Source: Spartinivicinus poritis
Lineage (GTDB): Bacteria > Pseudomonadota > Gammaproteobacteria > Pseudomonadales > Zooshikellaceae
Direction of reading: 5' to 3'
DNA: 64,000 nucleotides
Assembly (NCBI RefSeq): GCF_028858535.1
Contig: NZ_JAPMOU010000020.1
Location: 44,706 to 108,705 of the forward strand
Made by a program: the position numbers and the translations under genes. Under the pieces are notes generated by a model. The model saw only the letters and a program-made list of their open reading frames with translations. It was not told where the DNA came from and did no database searches. How positions within the stretch are numbered: position 1 is the first letter of the stretch; every line of letters begins with the position of its first letter. Of this stretch, positions 35,125 through 43,697 are shown piece after piece.

Positions 35125-37803
35125 ATGGATAACACCTCTCAATTGAGGCCATGGAGTCAACTGTTAATGACTGGGCTAGCTGTCAGCTTAGTCTCTGGCT
35201 GTGTAACGCAGCAGACGGAACAAGCTAACCAAAAGCGTCAATGGACCAGGGCCGCTGAAGCTAATCTTACCCATGAATATGCTAAACAGCGTTATCAACA
35301 AGTAAAAGATGTGTCGTATCAACTTGCTTTATCATTATCAAAAAATAAACCCGATTATACCGGTGAAGTGAAAGTTGATTTTACCTGGCAACCTGGTAAA
35401 CAACCCCTGACCCTGGATTTTGTAGGAGGGCAGGTCAACAATATGCAGATTAATGGCAAGCCGGTTAAAGCAGAATACAACAATTGGTTTATTAAATTAC
35501 CTGCTAATCAGTTAAAACCTGGTCGTAATCAGGTGAGTATCCAATATAGTCACCCTTACAGCAAAGATGGTGCTGGGTTACACCGCTTTATTGACCCGAA
35601 GGATGGTAAGGCATATTTACATACTCAACTGCAGCCTTATGATGGCAATAAGTTATTTCCCCAGTTTGATCAGCCAAACTTAAAGGCCACTTATCAACTA
35701 ACGGTTGATGCACCTGTTGAATGGCAGGTTGTGACGGCGGAGCGGGAGTCAGCCATTGAGCGGTTATCCTCGGCGCAACAGCGCTGGCATTTTCCTCGAT
35801 CAGCTCGATTTAGTACTTATATTATTTCTCTGCATGCCGGCCCCTATCAAATTTGGGAGGATAACAGTGAAACGCCACCGTTGCGGTTAATGGCTAGACC
35901 ATCAATGGCTAACTACGTGGATGCTGAAGAATGGTTTAAATTAACCCGTCATGGCATGGAATTTTTCCAGGATTATTTTGGATTGGATTATCCTTATGCT
36001 AAATACGACCAGTTAATTGTGCCGGAGTTTAATGCTGGCGGCATGGAGAATGTGGCGGCAGTCACTTACTCTGAGCGCTATTTAACCCGGGGGAAGGTGA
36101 CTCGAGAGTTACGCCAGCGTCGTGCGAATGTGATTTTACACGAATTGGCCCATATGTGGTTCGGCGATTCAGTGACAGCTGATTGGTGGAATGGCTTATG
36201 GCTAAATGAAAGCTTTGCGACTTATATGGCCCATTTAGCGATGAGTGAGTATCCAGAATATCAGGATAGCTGGTTACGGTTTTATTCACGGATAAAATTA
36301 TGGGCATATGAAGAAGATGAGTTAGTTACTACTCATCCTATTGAAGTAAAAGTCGTCGATACCAATAATGCTTTTACCCATTTTGATGGTATTACTTATG
36401 GAAAGGGGGCAGCGGTATTAAAACAATTAGCCCATTACTTAGGACCTGATAATTTCCAGCAAGGGGTACATAACTATTTAAAACAGTATGCGGGTCGAAA
36501 TACTCAACTTGAAGACTTTTTTAATAGTTTGGCTGCTGCCTCAAATCAGAACTTAACTCCTTGGGTAAGGCAGTGGTTACGTACTGCTGGGGTAAACACG
36601 ATTAGCGCTCGTTATCAGTGTAACAATAACAAAATCAGTGAGTTTGATATTGTTCAGCAAGCCTCAAATAAATACCCTGTTTATCGTACGCAACGGGTAC
36701 TAGTTGGACTGTATTATGATAAAGGCAAACAATTAAAGTCGGCTAAACAGATTCCTGTGACTTATTTAGGTGAGGTAACACCTGTTCCTGCTGTGGTAGG
36801 ACGCCCTTGTCCAGATTTTACTTTTGTTAATGTTGAGGACTGGGGATACAGTAAAGTAGCACTAGATGCTCGCTCAGAGAATTACATCAAACGGCACTTG
36901 TCAAGGATTAGTGATCCTTTGTTACGTTCGATGGTGTGGCAAAGTCAATGGGATCAAGTAATGGCGGCTAAATTGTCATTAACAGATTACTTACCCTGGG
37001 CATTAAGGCAGCTACCCTTAGAAAGCAATGAAATGATTGTACGGCAAGTGGTGGCTAATTTGCAGGAAAGCTATGACTATTTAGCTGTGTTGCATGAAAA
37101 AGAGCTGGCTATTTTTGGCCCTCAACTGGAAAATCTTGCTTGGCAACAGCTTACTAAAGCAAGGCCAGGGTCTGACTGGCAGGCGCTTTGGTTTGAGGCC
37201 TTTATTCACTTTACCCATACACCTGCCGGTCTAGCGAAAGTAGAAGATATTTTAGCCTTAAAACGGCGAATAGCAGGGTTAGCTATTGATCAAGATTTAC
37301 GCTGGCAGTTGGTGGTGAAGTTGAATGAATATGCTATTCCCAGTGCTGCACAATGGATTAATCAAGAGTTAAGTCGAGATGCCTCTGATCGTGCGGAGCG
37401 TCAGGCATTATTGGCAAAAGCCATTCAACCACAGGCAAAAACTAAGCAATACTGGTTGGAACAATTGTGGGGAAACAGTAACTTAACCCTGCAAGAACAA
37501 CGCTCGTTAGTTGAAGGGTTATTTCCTACCAGTCAGTTTACCTTATCTGCTGATTATGCAGACCAAATTGTTGGGCAACTTAATCTGTTGAAGGAAAAAG
37601 ACAGCCGGTTTAAATCAACGTACTCTCGATTATTGCCAAAACTGTGTCAGCCAGAAAATGTTGCGCGGTTACGGAGTGCGTTATCTAATCTTGAGTTTAG
37701 CAGCCCTGTCGTACAGAAGCGTTTAAAAGTTGCTATCCAACAGGAAGAGCGTTGTATTGCTATTAGTCAGCGTATCAAGGAGAAGAACAGACAACAGTTG
37801 TAG
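35125..37803 (+). CDS. M1-family aminopeptidase, lipoprotein
   Basis: 892 residues. A lipobox (LVSGC, Cys about 26) ends the signal peptide, so it is a lipid-anchored envelope enzyme. The M1 catalytic domain has GGMENVAAVTYSE (substrate-binding variant of GAMEN), HELAHMWFGD with zinc His residues and NESFATYMA with the third ligand. It is a PepN-like aminopeptidase with a C-terminal helical ERAP-type domain. It starts 15 bp after the amidotransferase gene and is probably in the same transcript; its link to amine breakdown is not obvious. Confidence 0.9.
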   Translation: MDNTSQLRPWSQLLMTGLAVSLVSGCVTQQTEQANQKRQWTRAAEANLTHEYAKQRYQQVKDVSYQLALSLSKNKPDYTGEVKVDFTWQPGKQPLTLDFVGGQVNNMQINGKPVKAEYNNWFIKLPANQLKPGRNQVSIQYSHPYSKDGAGLHRFIDPKDGKAYLHTQLQPYDGNKLFPQFDQPNLKATYQLTVDAPVEWQVVTAERESAIERLSSAQQRWHFPRSARFSTYIISLHAGPYQIWEDNSETPPLRLMARPSMANYVDAEEWFKLTRHGMEFFQDYFGLDYPYAKYDQLIVPEFNAGGMENVAAVTYSERYLTRGKVTRELRQRRANVILHELAHMWFGDSVTADWWNGLWLNESFATYMAHLAMSEYPEYQDSWLRFYSRIKLWAYEEDELVTTHPIEVKVVDTNNAFTHFDGITYGKGAAVLKQLAHYLGPDNFQQGVHNYLKQYAGRNTQLEDFFNSLAAASNQNLTPWVRQWLRTAGVNTISARYQCNNNKISEFDIVQQASNKYPVYRTQRVLVGLYYDKGKQLKSAKQIPVTYLGEVTPVPAVVGRPCPDFTFVNVEDWGYSKVALDARSENYIKRHLSRISDPLLRSMVWQSQWDQVMAAKLSLTDYLPWALRQLPLESNEMIVRQVVANLQESYDYLAVLHEKELAIFGPQLENLAWQQLTKARPGSDWQALWFEAFIHFTHTPAGLAKVEDILALKRRIAGLAIDQDLRWQLVVKLNEYAIPSAAQWINQELSRDASDRAERQALLAKAIQPQAKTKQYWLEQLWGNSNLTLQEQRSLVEGLFPTSQFTLSADYADQIVGQLNLLKEKDSRFKSTYSRLLPKLCQPENVARLRSALSNLEFSSPVVQKRLKVAIQQEERCIAISQRIKEKNRQQL

Positions 37804-38134
37804 GAGAGGCTGTCACGAAGCTGCTTTCGCTCTTTATGGAGGGGGGCGCGAAAGAGTATTGGTGAAAAAATATGAAGTAACAGGGTATTCTTCCACCGCT
37901 CTACAAGGCCATCCATGGCCTTTAGAGCTTTAGCTGTTCCCGACAGCTGCTCCAGAACACCCCATTACTCCATATTTACCAGCTTTTGCGACAATCAAAC
38001 GGAGGAGTCAACTTTCACGACAATCCAGTAGGGGAGATGTTAGCAAGCTAACGCTTGTAACAATTGCTTGAGGTTTAATCACTATCGGTTATGTAATATA
38101 CTACATTACACGCCTGACTTAACCGAGAATTTAA
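37804..38134. other. Intergenic region with hairpin and repeat remnants
   Basis: GCTCTA-C-AAGGCCAT / ATGGCCTT-TAGAGC at 37898-37928 forms a 14-bp hairpin with a 2-base loop and one bulge, a possible terminator for the amine operon. GAGGCTGTC at 37805-37813 and TTTTGCGACA at 37984-37993 resemble the ends of the element at 53852-53991. No gene is supported. Confidence 0.45.
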
Positions 38135-38482
38135 ATGACTGCTACTTCTGTCACTTCAACCAACGAGTTTATTCAAACTGTACAACAGTTGCTCAAGCCT
38201 TTGGGGGATATTGGAGGAAAGCAGATATTTGGTGGGTATGGTTTACAGGTTGCAGCTAAACAGTTTGCTATTATTAGGGGAACAACGATCTATTTCCGGG
38301 TAGATGATATCACGCGTCAGAAGTACCTGGATAAAGGTATGCAACCGTTTTCTTATGCTTCAACCAAAGGAATTATCAAAGTCAAACAGTATTATGAGGC
38401 ACCAGAAGAGTTGATCAAATACCCTACACTATTGGTCAAATGGGCCAAAGAAGCGGTAGATATTGTTGTAAATAAAACCTGA
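38135..38482 (+). CDS. TfoX/Sxy N-terminal domain protein
   Basis: 115 residues, cytoplasmic. KPLGDIGGKQIFGGYGLQVAAKQFAIIRGTTIYFRVDD is the TfoX N-terminal domain core, followed by FSYASTKGIIKVKQYYEAPEEL. Short TfoX-N proteins relate to the competence regulator Sxy but lack its C-terminal domain, so a competence role is not implied. Monocistronic. Confidence 0.85.
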   Translation: MTATSVTSTNEFIQTVQQLLKPLGDIGGKQIFGGYGLQVAAKQFAIIRGTTIYFRVDDITRQKYLDKGMQPFSYASTKGIIKVKQYYEAPEELIKYPTLLVKWAKEAVDIVVNKT

Positions 38483-38504
38483 CTTGGGTAAGCCGATTAT
38501 TTTA

Positions 38505-38570
38505 ATGTTAAAGCCTTATAAAGCGTTATTTCTGGACTTAAGTGGTGTGCTTTATGACGAGATGATGTAA
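38505..38570 (+). pseudogene. Remnant of a HAD-family hydrolase (N-terminal fragment)
   Basis: A 21-residue frame reads MLKPYKALFLDLSGVLYDEMM then stop. LFLDLSGVLYD is HAD motif I of the HAD-IIA/LHPP type. Nothing like the rest of the protein follows; a terminator and tRNA gene come next. It is best read as the stub left after a deletion beside tRNA-Leu. Confidence 0.5.
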
Positions 38571-38593
38571 TCAGTGATAAGGTTTAAACGAAA

Positions 38594-38621
38594 AAAAGCC
38601 AGTGTTTGACACTGGCTTTTT
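38594..38621. terminator. Bidirectional rho-independent terminator
   Basis: GCCAGTGT-TTG-ACACTGGC, with A-run before and T-run after. It ends plus-strand transcription from the TfoX side and the minus-strand tRNA-Leu transcript. Confidence 0.85.
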
Positions 38622-38651
38622 GCTACTTGGATGTCTTCTACATCGACTATT

Positions 38652-38739
38652 TGGTGCCCGGGGCCGGAGTCGAACCGGCACGGATTATTAATCCGAGGGA
38701 TTTTAAGTCCCTTGCGTCTACCAATTTCGCCACCCGGGC
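38652..38739 (-). tRNA. tRNA-Leu (anticodon TAA)
   Basis: 88 nt including an encoded CCA. Acceptor GCCCGGG pairs with CCCGGGC, the anticodon loop is CTTAAAA, and a long variable arm typical of tRNA-Leu is present. Identical over all 88 nt to the copy at 61947-62034 on the other strand. It has its own promoter and terminator. Confidence 0.96.
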
Positions 38740-38777
38740 TGCTAACAGCGACTTACTTGCTGTCGAAAGTGAGGCCC

Positions 38778-38805
38778 ATTATACATAGCTTTTCTTGTAG
38801 TGCAA
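38778..38805 (-). promoter_or_regulatory. Sigma-70 promoter of tRNA-Leu
   Basis: On the minus strand TTGCAC, 16-bp spacer, TATAAT, then GC-rich GGGCCTC, a discriminator typical of stringently controlled tRNA promoters. It lies about 40 bp before the tRNA 5' end. Confidence 0.75.
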
Positions 38806-39018
38806 TAGTTAGCAGTTATAGTTTTTGAAGCTGGGTTTCAGTAAACACTTGTTGTAGTCTAAAATTTAGTCGCTTTATTTGGGGGGCGAAGCTTGTTCAT
38901 CGACTTGTCTGTGTCATTGATAAATAGCTGAGAAATTATTTAAAAAAGGAAAATGCTTTGAATAAATATAATAGCGGCTACAATTAATATGACTATGAGG
39001 TAGTATTTGGAGGTTGCG

Positions 39019-39831
39019 TTGAAAAGTAGATCAAACTTGCCACTAAGTTCTGTACTCTTCATTTCTCATGGTGGAGGCCCTTTACCACTATTAAAGGATA
39101 AAGGACATCAGGAGCTAGTGAAAAACCTTAGTCATATCTCCTCTATTATCGAAAAACCATTGGCTATTCTAGTGATTAGTGCGCATTGGGAAGAAGCTAA
39201 TCCTATAGTTACCAGTGGTGAATCTCCCTCATTAATATACGACTATTATGGGTTTCCTGAAGAATCTTATCATATCCAATATCCAGCCTCTGGGAATCCT
39301 CCCTTGGCACAAAAAATAGCTAGTTTATTAAAAAATAATGGTATTGAGGCAAAGCTTGATAACGATAGAGGATTTGATCATGGTTTATTCATCCCTCTTA
39401 AAATAATGTACCCTGAGGCTGATATCCCTTGTATCCAGCTATCTCTTGTGAATTCACTAGATCCAAAAAAACATATTCAAATTGGTAAAGCTCTGGCTGA
39501 ACTAAGGCGTGATAATGTGCTGATTATTGGTTCTGGCTTTTCATTCCATAATCTTAAAGCTTTCTTTGGCAAATTTTCAGATGAAGAGCAGGAAAAAAAT
39601 GCAGCATTTGAAAATTGGCTGATAGAAACTTGTGTTAGCCAGGATCTTACAGAAGATCAGCGAGAGAAACGATTGATTGAGTGGCACTCTGCACCTGCAG
39701 CGTCCTATTGTCATCCTAGAGAAGAGCACTTATTACCACTACATGTTTGCTATGGTTTAGCACAATCAGCTGTAAAACAGGTTTTTACTTTCAATATATC
39801 CAAGATAAAAACAAGCTGTTACCTTTGGTGA
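39019..39831 (+). CDS. DODA-type (class III extradiol) dioxygenase family protein
   Basis: 270 residues. TTG at 39019 is chosen because GGAGG stands five bases before it; a TTG at 39007 overlaps that site. Metal ligands expected from the LigB/YgiD family are present: SVLFISHGGGP, LVISAHWEE, GFDHGLFIPL and the later FSFHNLKAF His. Such enzymes use Fe or Zn to open aromatic rings such as DOPA; the natural substrate of many bacterial members is unclear. Monocistronic, followed by a hairpin. Confidence 0.85.
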   Translation: MKSRSNLPLSSVLFISHGGGPLPLLKDKGHQELVKNLSHISSIIEKPLAILVISAHWEEANPIVTSGESPSLIYDYYGFPEESYHIQYPASGNPPLAQKIASLLKNNGIEAKLDNDRGFDHGLFIPLKIMYPEADIPCIQLSLVNSLDPKKHIQIGKALAELRRDNVLIIGSGFSFHNLKAFFGKFSDEEQEKNAAFENWLIETCVSQDLTEDQREKRLIEWHSAPAASYCHPREEHLLPLHVCYGLAQSAVKQVFTFNISKIKTSCYLW

Positions 39832-39834
39832 TAT

Positions 39835-39855
39835 GCCGATTTTTGTAAAATCGGC
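39835..39855 (+). terminator. Hairpin after the dioxygenase gene
   Basis: GCCGATTTT-TGT-AAAATCGGC, perfect 9-bp stem, 3 bp after the stop codon. No T-run follows. Confidence 0.5.
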
Positions 39856-39907
39856 TCAATAGCTCGCTGCCATTTTAAGGCTGTTGATTTGATCCATTGG
39901 TGACTTA

Positions 39908-40273
39908 TTAATATGATCGCATCCAATAAGAGAAAATACGAAAAGTCATCAATATTAATAAAGCGGAAGTGCTGAGAAAAAGTAAACCGATAACCCAATA
40001 CCAGGTGCGTTTCAGCTTATATTTAATTTTTTTGAAGAACCCCAGTTTCTCCTTAGTTGCTTCTGGTACTGCACAAAATGTAGCAATAAAACAATGGGTG
40101 CTAATAGCCCAGAGTAGGCCGGCTAGACTTGGAATAAGCAAGAAATCAGTTTCATGAGACCGGGATGTCAAAAAAATATAAGTGGCGGATAGAAAGCAAA
40201 TGCCCCCTATTACTACTGATGGAAAACGAAGAAACTGGGTGGCTTGAGCGGCACGCTTTAATTTATCAATCAT
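39908..40273 (-). CDS. Small membrane protein, unknown
   Basis: 121 residues. Three hydrophobic helices (about 18-36, 44-66, 92-114) with a basic loop (KEKLGFFKKIKYKLKR) between the second and third. No family recognised. It is convergent with the dioxygenase gene. Confidence 0.6.
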   Translation of the reverse strand: MIDKLKRAAQATQFLRFPSVVIGGICFLSATYIFLTSRSHETDFLLIPSLAGLLWAISTHCFIATFCAVPEATKEKLGFFKKIKYKLKRTWYWVIGLLFLSTSALLILMTFRIFSYWMRSY

Positions 40274-40636
40274 AATGCTATGGTGGCTTACTGTTTATAA
40301 GCCAAGCACTTTACCCTGAGTGAGGCAACCAAACAAGCAAAACCCTTATTTTCTTTGCATTCATTTGCTAGTAAGTCATTCTGCTGATCAACGGTGGGGG
40401 CTTCGCTTACATGATTCATGGCAGCTACTTTAGCAGCGCTAAAAAAATAGCTTGGTAACCAGCGTCATGCATCAATTCACTGTTTAGGGGAGGGATCTAT
40501 AATCATTAACAACTAATCATGTAAATTGGTGGATTAGTTATGAGTGCTAATTGGGCGATGTTTTCACTGCTTGTGTTTTGTCTTAGATAAACTTATTAAA
40601 GTATAAAAGCCGTTGATAGCGAAGGGAATAATACTG
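40274..40636. other. Non-coding region before the peptidase gene
   Basis: No ORF seen. TATAAT at 40498-40503 could be a -10 box for the peptidase gene. The rest shows no clear signal. Confidence 0.3.
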
Positions 40637-41524
40637 ATGATAAAAAATGGTTGCCAGGGAGAGGATGTGAAAAGTATTCAGGAAATCCTTAAAAAACTTG
40701 GTTATAAACCAGGTCCTTTAGACGGGGTTTTTGGTGAGAAAACCGAAAATGCCGTTATACAATTTCAAGAAAGCTATTGTCTATATGCTGATGGGGTTGT
40801 AGGGCAGAATACCTGGACTGCGTTACATAGTGCTTTAGCTGTTAGTATGGATGAGCAAGTGCATCCACTTACCTCTCATGATAAGCAAGGGAAGTTACTG
40901 GATTGGGTGAGGGTGCCCGCAGATCAATACAGAGATGGTTATGATCGCTTTTTCCTGAGAGAGGATGCTGCCGCAGCCTATATGAAAATACGAGAGCATG
41001 TGATTAAAGCCGGTGGCAAACTCACCAGTTCCGGCGCGAGGCGTGCATTAAATGCTCATGTAGGCGCATCTCGTAGTGCAACTTCGTTTCACTATATTGG
41101 TAGAGCACTGGACTTGTTTGTTGGCAGTGGTATGGAAAATAGAGCAAAAGATCCCTTTATTGTGACGCCTGACGAAGGCAGGTATTGGCGAGTGTTTGCC
41201 AGAGCAGAAGGTGGAACAGAAATGGAGTTAAATGCCGTTACTTATGGCTCTCGAAACCATGGTAAATCCATAACAGGTAAGTTCATCGATATTACTGAAC
41301 TGTTTGAAAAAGAGGGTTTTAAGCGTATTCGCGCCCGTCGTTCATTTCTTAAAGGGGGAAGTTGGTTAGGTGCAGAATGGTGGCATTTTCAGTATGAAAA
41401 AGGGTTAGAAAAAGGTATTTCTACCTTTGGGGACGAATTGTTAAAAGTTTATACTGAGAGGCAGTTACAAGGTTCACCCCCTTGGCAGTACAGAAATAGA
41501 ATATTTAACCTTGATTGGTTTTAG
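40637..41524 (+). CDS. Peptidoglycan-binding domain plus VanY/M15-like peptidase
   Basis: 295 residues from ATG 40637 (GGGA upstream); an earlier TTG at 40613 is less likely. Residues 1-62 are a PG_binding_1 domain (GCQGEDVKSIQEILKKLGY, DGVFGEKTENAVIQFQ). The rest resembles D-Ala-D-Ala carboxypeptidases: SATSFHYIGRALDL supplies His and Asp, and AEWWHFQY the last His. No signal peptide is visible, so it may be exported another way, as in phage endolysins or secretion-linked muramyl peptidases. It probably cuts stem peptides. Confidence 0.78.
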   Translation: MIKNGCQGEDVKSIQEILKKLGYKPGPLDGVFGEKTENAVIQFQESYCLYADGVVGQNTWTALHSALAVSMDEQVHPLTSHDKQGKLLDWVRVPADQYRDGYDRFFLREDAAAAYMKIREHVIKAGGKLTSSGARRALNAHVGASRSATSFHYIGRALDLFVGSGMENRAKDPFIVTPDEGRYWRVFARAEGGTEMELNAVTYGSRNHGKSITGKFIDITELFEKEGFKRIRARRSFLKGGSWLGAEWWHFQYEKGLEKGISTFGDELLKVYTERQLQGSPPWQYRNRIFNLDWF

Positions 41525-41539
41525 AGCTGCCTTTAATCA

Positions 41540-42406
41540 TTAATTAACTTTATGCCATAACACTTGATTGTCTAAAGGGGTTTCAGACGGCAAGAGTGGG
41601 TTAATAAAGTTAAAAATAATTCTGTTTTCCATTTTAGCTGATTTGAAAACCTCTGCATGGGCTGGGTGATTATAGAAAAGCTTGTCAAAACTGCCATCTT
41701 TAATCGCTATCCAGAGTCCTCTTTCTAACCTATCGGCAAGAGCAGTATTTGCCTTATTAACAAAAAAATAAAAAGGGGCAGGATAAACCAGCATGAGTGT
41801 TTGGTTGACTATAAAACGTTCTTGGTGGTGAGAGGCGACTTCTCCCCAAATTTCAGTTACGCCACGGGGAAAATAGTCAAATCGACCATGCTTTAACATG
41901 GCAAATAGTCCTTCATAATCAGGACTGGTGACAGTGGGGATGCCGTTTGCCTTGAGAATGGTGGTATCTGGCCAATCGTGACCTTGACCAGCGCGGTATT
42001 GTTTTAATGCCTTTAGGCTTTTGATTGATTCAAATTTGGCTTTATCTGCTTCTTTTATAATAAAAATACGATGACCAAGTAATCCTTTTAGTAGGGGGAT
42101 GCGAATAGGTAGCAGCAGCTCTTCTCGTCGACGAGATGTCATAGTCCATAACACATTGATAAACTTGTTTTCTTGAAGACTGGCAATTGCTCTGTCCTGA
42201 CTTAAAGGTGATTCGGCCATTTTTACTGTGAAGTCCCCATCCGTCGCTTTGGTTTTGTTAAGGACTAAATTTAATAGTTCGATATAATATAAATCTCTAT
42301 TATCGGTATCACTGTACTTCGAAACATGAGTAACGGTAAGATCACAGCTTGCTAAGCGACTAGCCAAGGTAAAATAAAATAAAGCTGTGATTATGAGTAC
42401 TTTCAT
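41540..42406 (-). CDS. Periplasmic solute-binding protein (family 3-like)
   Basis: 288 residues with a signal peptide (MKVLIITALFYFTLASRLASC). The two-lobed pattern is recognisable: early DLYYIELLNLVLNK, then KALKQYRAGQGHDWPDT, and FDYFPRGVTEIWGE. Stand-alone members like this often sense or scavenge amino acids without a transporter next to them. Convergent with the peptidase gene (15 bp apart). Confidence 0.75.
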   Translation of the reverse strand: MKVLIITALFYFTLASRLASCDLTVTHVSKYSDTDNRDLYYIELLNLVLNKTKATDGDFTVKMAESPLSQDRAIASLQENKFINVLWTMTSRRREELLLPIRIPLLKGLLGHRIFIIKEADKAKFESIKSLKALKQYRAGQGHDWPDTTILKANGIPTVTSPDYEGLFAMLKHGRFDYFPRGVTEIWGEVASHHQERFIVNQTLMLVYPAPFYFFVNKANTALADRLERGLWIAIKDGSFDKLFYNHPAHAEVFKSAKMENRIIFNFINPLLPSETPLDNQVLWHKVN

Positions 42407-42441
42407 TGTTCGTTGTTACCTTGCTGCTATTTAGCAATTAA

Positions 42442-42463
42442 GTATATATCCTTCGCGAATGTG
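42442..42463 (+). repeat. Variant copy of the short dispersed motif
   Basis: GTATATATCCTTCGCGAATGTGA resembles the minus-strand sequence GTATACTCTTCGTGAATGATG of repeat copy B. It sits upstream of the solute-binding protein gene. Confidence 0.35.
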
Positions 42464-42513
42464 AATTAAAAGTAAATACTGTATAGTTTAAGAGTAAACT
42501 AGGGGAATAAAAA

Positions 42514-43587
42514 TTAACCTGTTTTTTCCAGGTTTGTCTTGTTATCCTGGTTATTGACTGGCTTGGGTGGTTGCTCAGGTAATTCGAACTGGTCAAAATC
42601 AGGGTTGATTAACTCTTGCTGAATGCGTCGAAATTCATTCATTAATTCTTCAGGTAACTGGTTTTGCGAGGATAGCTTATGCTGAAGGTTAGTTAATTTC
42701 GATGAGATTTGCATCCGCTCGGTTAATAACTGTTCATTGACTCGACTTTTCGTAACCGTTTCTTGCATTTCACTGGTTTCTTTCGAATCGCTTTGAATGA
42801 TTGACTCAACTGCACCGGCAAGGCGGTAAAGGATTCGATATACCACAGACGCTGAAAAACCACCTAATAAGGCTAATACGGGTTTACCCAGTCCATGCAA
42901 CGTTGCGGTCATTTTTCCTTCATTTTCGCTAAATGTTTCGATAGGAATAAGAGAAGCCAAAATGATCCCTGACAAAAGCCCTAAGACAAATCTAACCCAA
43001 TAAGAAGAGCCGTAGACTTCATCAAACGTTCTATTTTTAATGTAATAATTGGCTTTAAATAAGCCGGCAAATGATGCACCTATAGCAGCAGCACTGAGCA
43101 AAAATAATTCGTTAATCAAAAGTGAGATGCCAGAGTTGTCTAATAAACTAAAGTTGCTTGGCATGCCATTGACATAAGAAGATAAACTCAAGGTAATAAA
43201 GCTAATGAGTGCAACTAAAGCAACTATCATCATTTGCCGAATTAATGGTACTGGGCCAAGAAATTTCAGCCATATACATCGTTGTGCTTCTCTTTCAAGT
43301 AGTAAAATAGTTCTGGGTTTTGCTGGCGCAATGATGTCAGTTAATTGATTGTGGATAATAGATAACTCGTGAGCATGGTTTTGGAGGGAATCAAAACTAT
43401 TGGATTGATTGTCTTCCAGTTGATGAAGGTTGATGGATTGATTCGTCAGCTTTAAGTATTTTAACTCATAGTTTTCTAATGAAGAGACTAAATTTGCTGG
43501 TACTTTTAACCCCGATGCAAAAGCATGTTGTACCATTGCTTTGCACTCGATAAGAATACCGTGTTGTAGTGTTGTGTCGATTGGCAT
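42514..43587 (-). CDS. Membrane protein with cytoplasmic coiled coil, unknown
   Basis: 357 residues. A soluble helical N-terminus (1-110), four membrane helices (about 115-138, 155-178, 195-215, 230-255) and a charged coiled-coil C-terminus (about 265-325) with a Pro-rich end. No family recognised. It follows the giant LamG gene on the same strand, 110 bp away and beyond a strong terminator, so any joint function is only suggested by position. Confidence 0.65.
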   Translation of the reverse strand: MPIDTTLQHGILIECKAMVQHAFASGLKVPANLVSSLENYELKYLKLTNQSINLHQLEDNQSNSFDSLQNHAHELSIIHNQLTDIIAPAKPRTILLLEREAQRCIWLKFLGPVPLIRQMMIVALVALISFITLSLSSYVNGMPSNFSLLDNSGISLLINELFLLSAAAIGASFAGLFKANYYIKNRTFDEVYGSSYWVRFVLGLLSGIILASLIPIETFSENEGKMTATLHGLGKPVLALLGGFSASVVYRILYRLAGAVESIIQSDSKETSEMQETVTKSRVNEQLLTERMQISSKLTNLQHKLSSQNQLPEELMNEFRRIQQELINPDFDQFELPEQPPKPVNNQDNKTNLEKTG

Positions 43588-43644
43588 GGCGCTTTTCCCT
43601 AAGCTGCCGCTGTTTGGTTAAGTATAGTTGAGCACTGTACTTAT

Positions 43645-43672
43645 AAAAAAAAGCCCAACATGGGTTGGGCTT
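43645..43672 (-). terminator. Strong rho-independent terminator of the giant gene
   Basis: On the minus strand AAGCCCAAC-CCAT-GTTGGGCTT followed by an unbroken T-run of eight. It is 25 bp beyond the stop codon of the giant gene. Confidence 0.9.
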
Positions 43673-43697
43673 AACAGACTACTCATTAATGCTATTT

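Noticed and set aside
38135..38482. Competence regulator tfoX/sxy
   Set aside because: Only the N-terminal domain is present (115 residues); the full regulator has a second domain.
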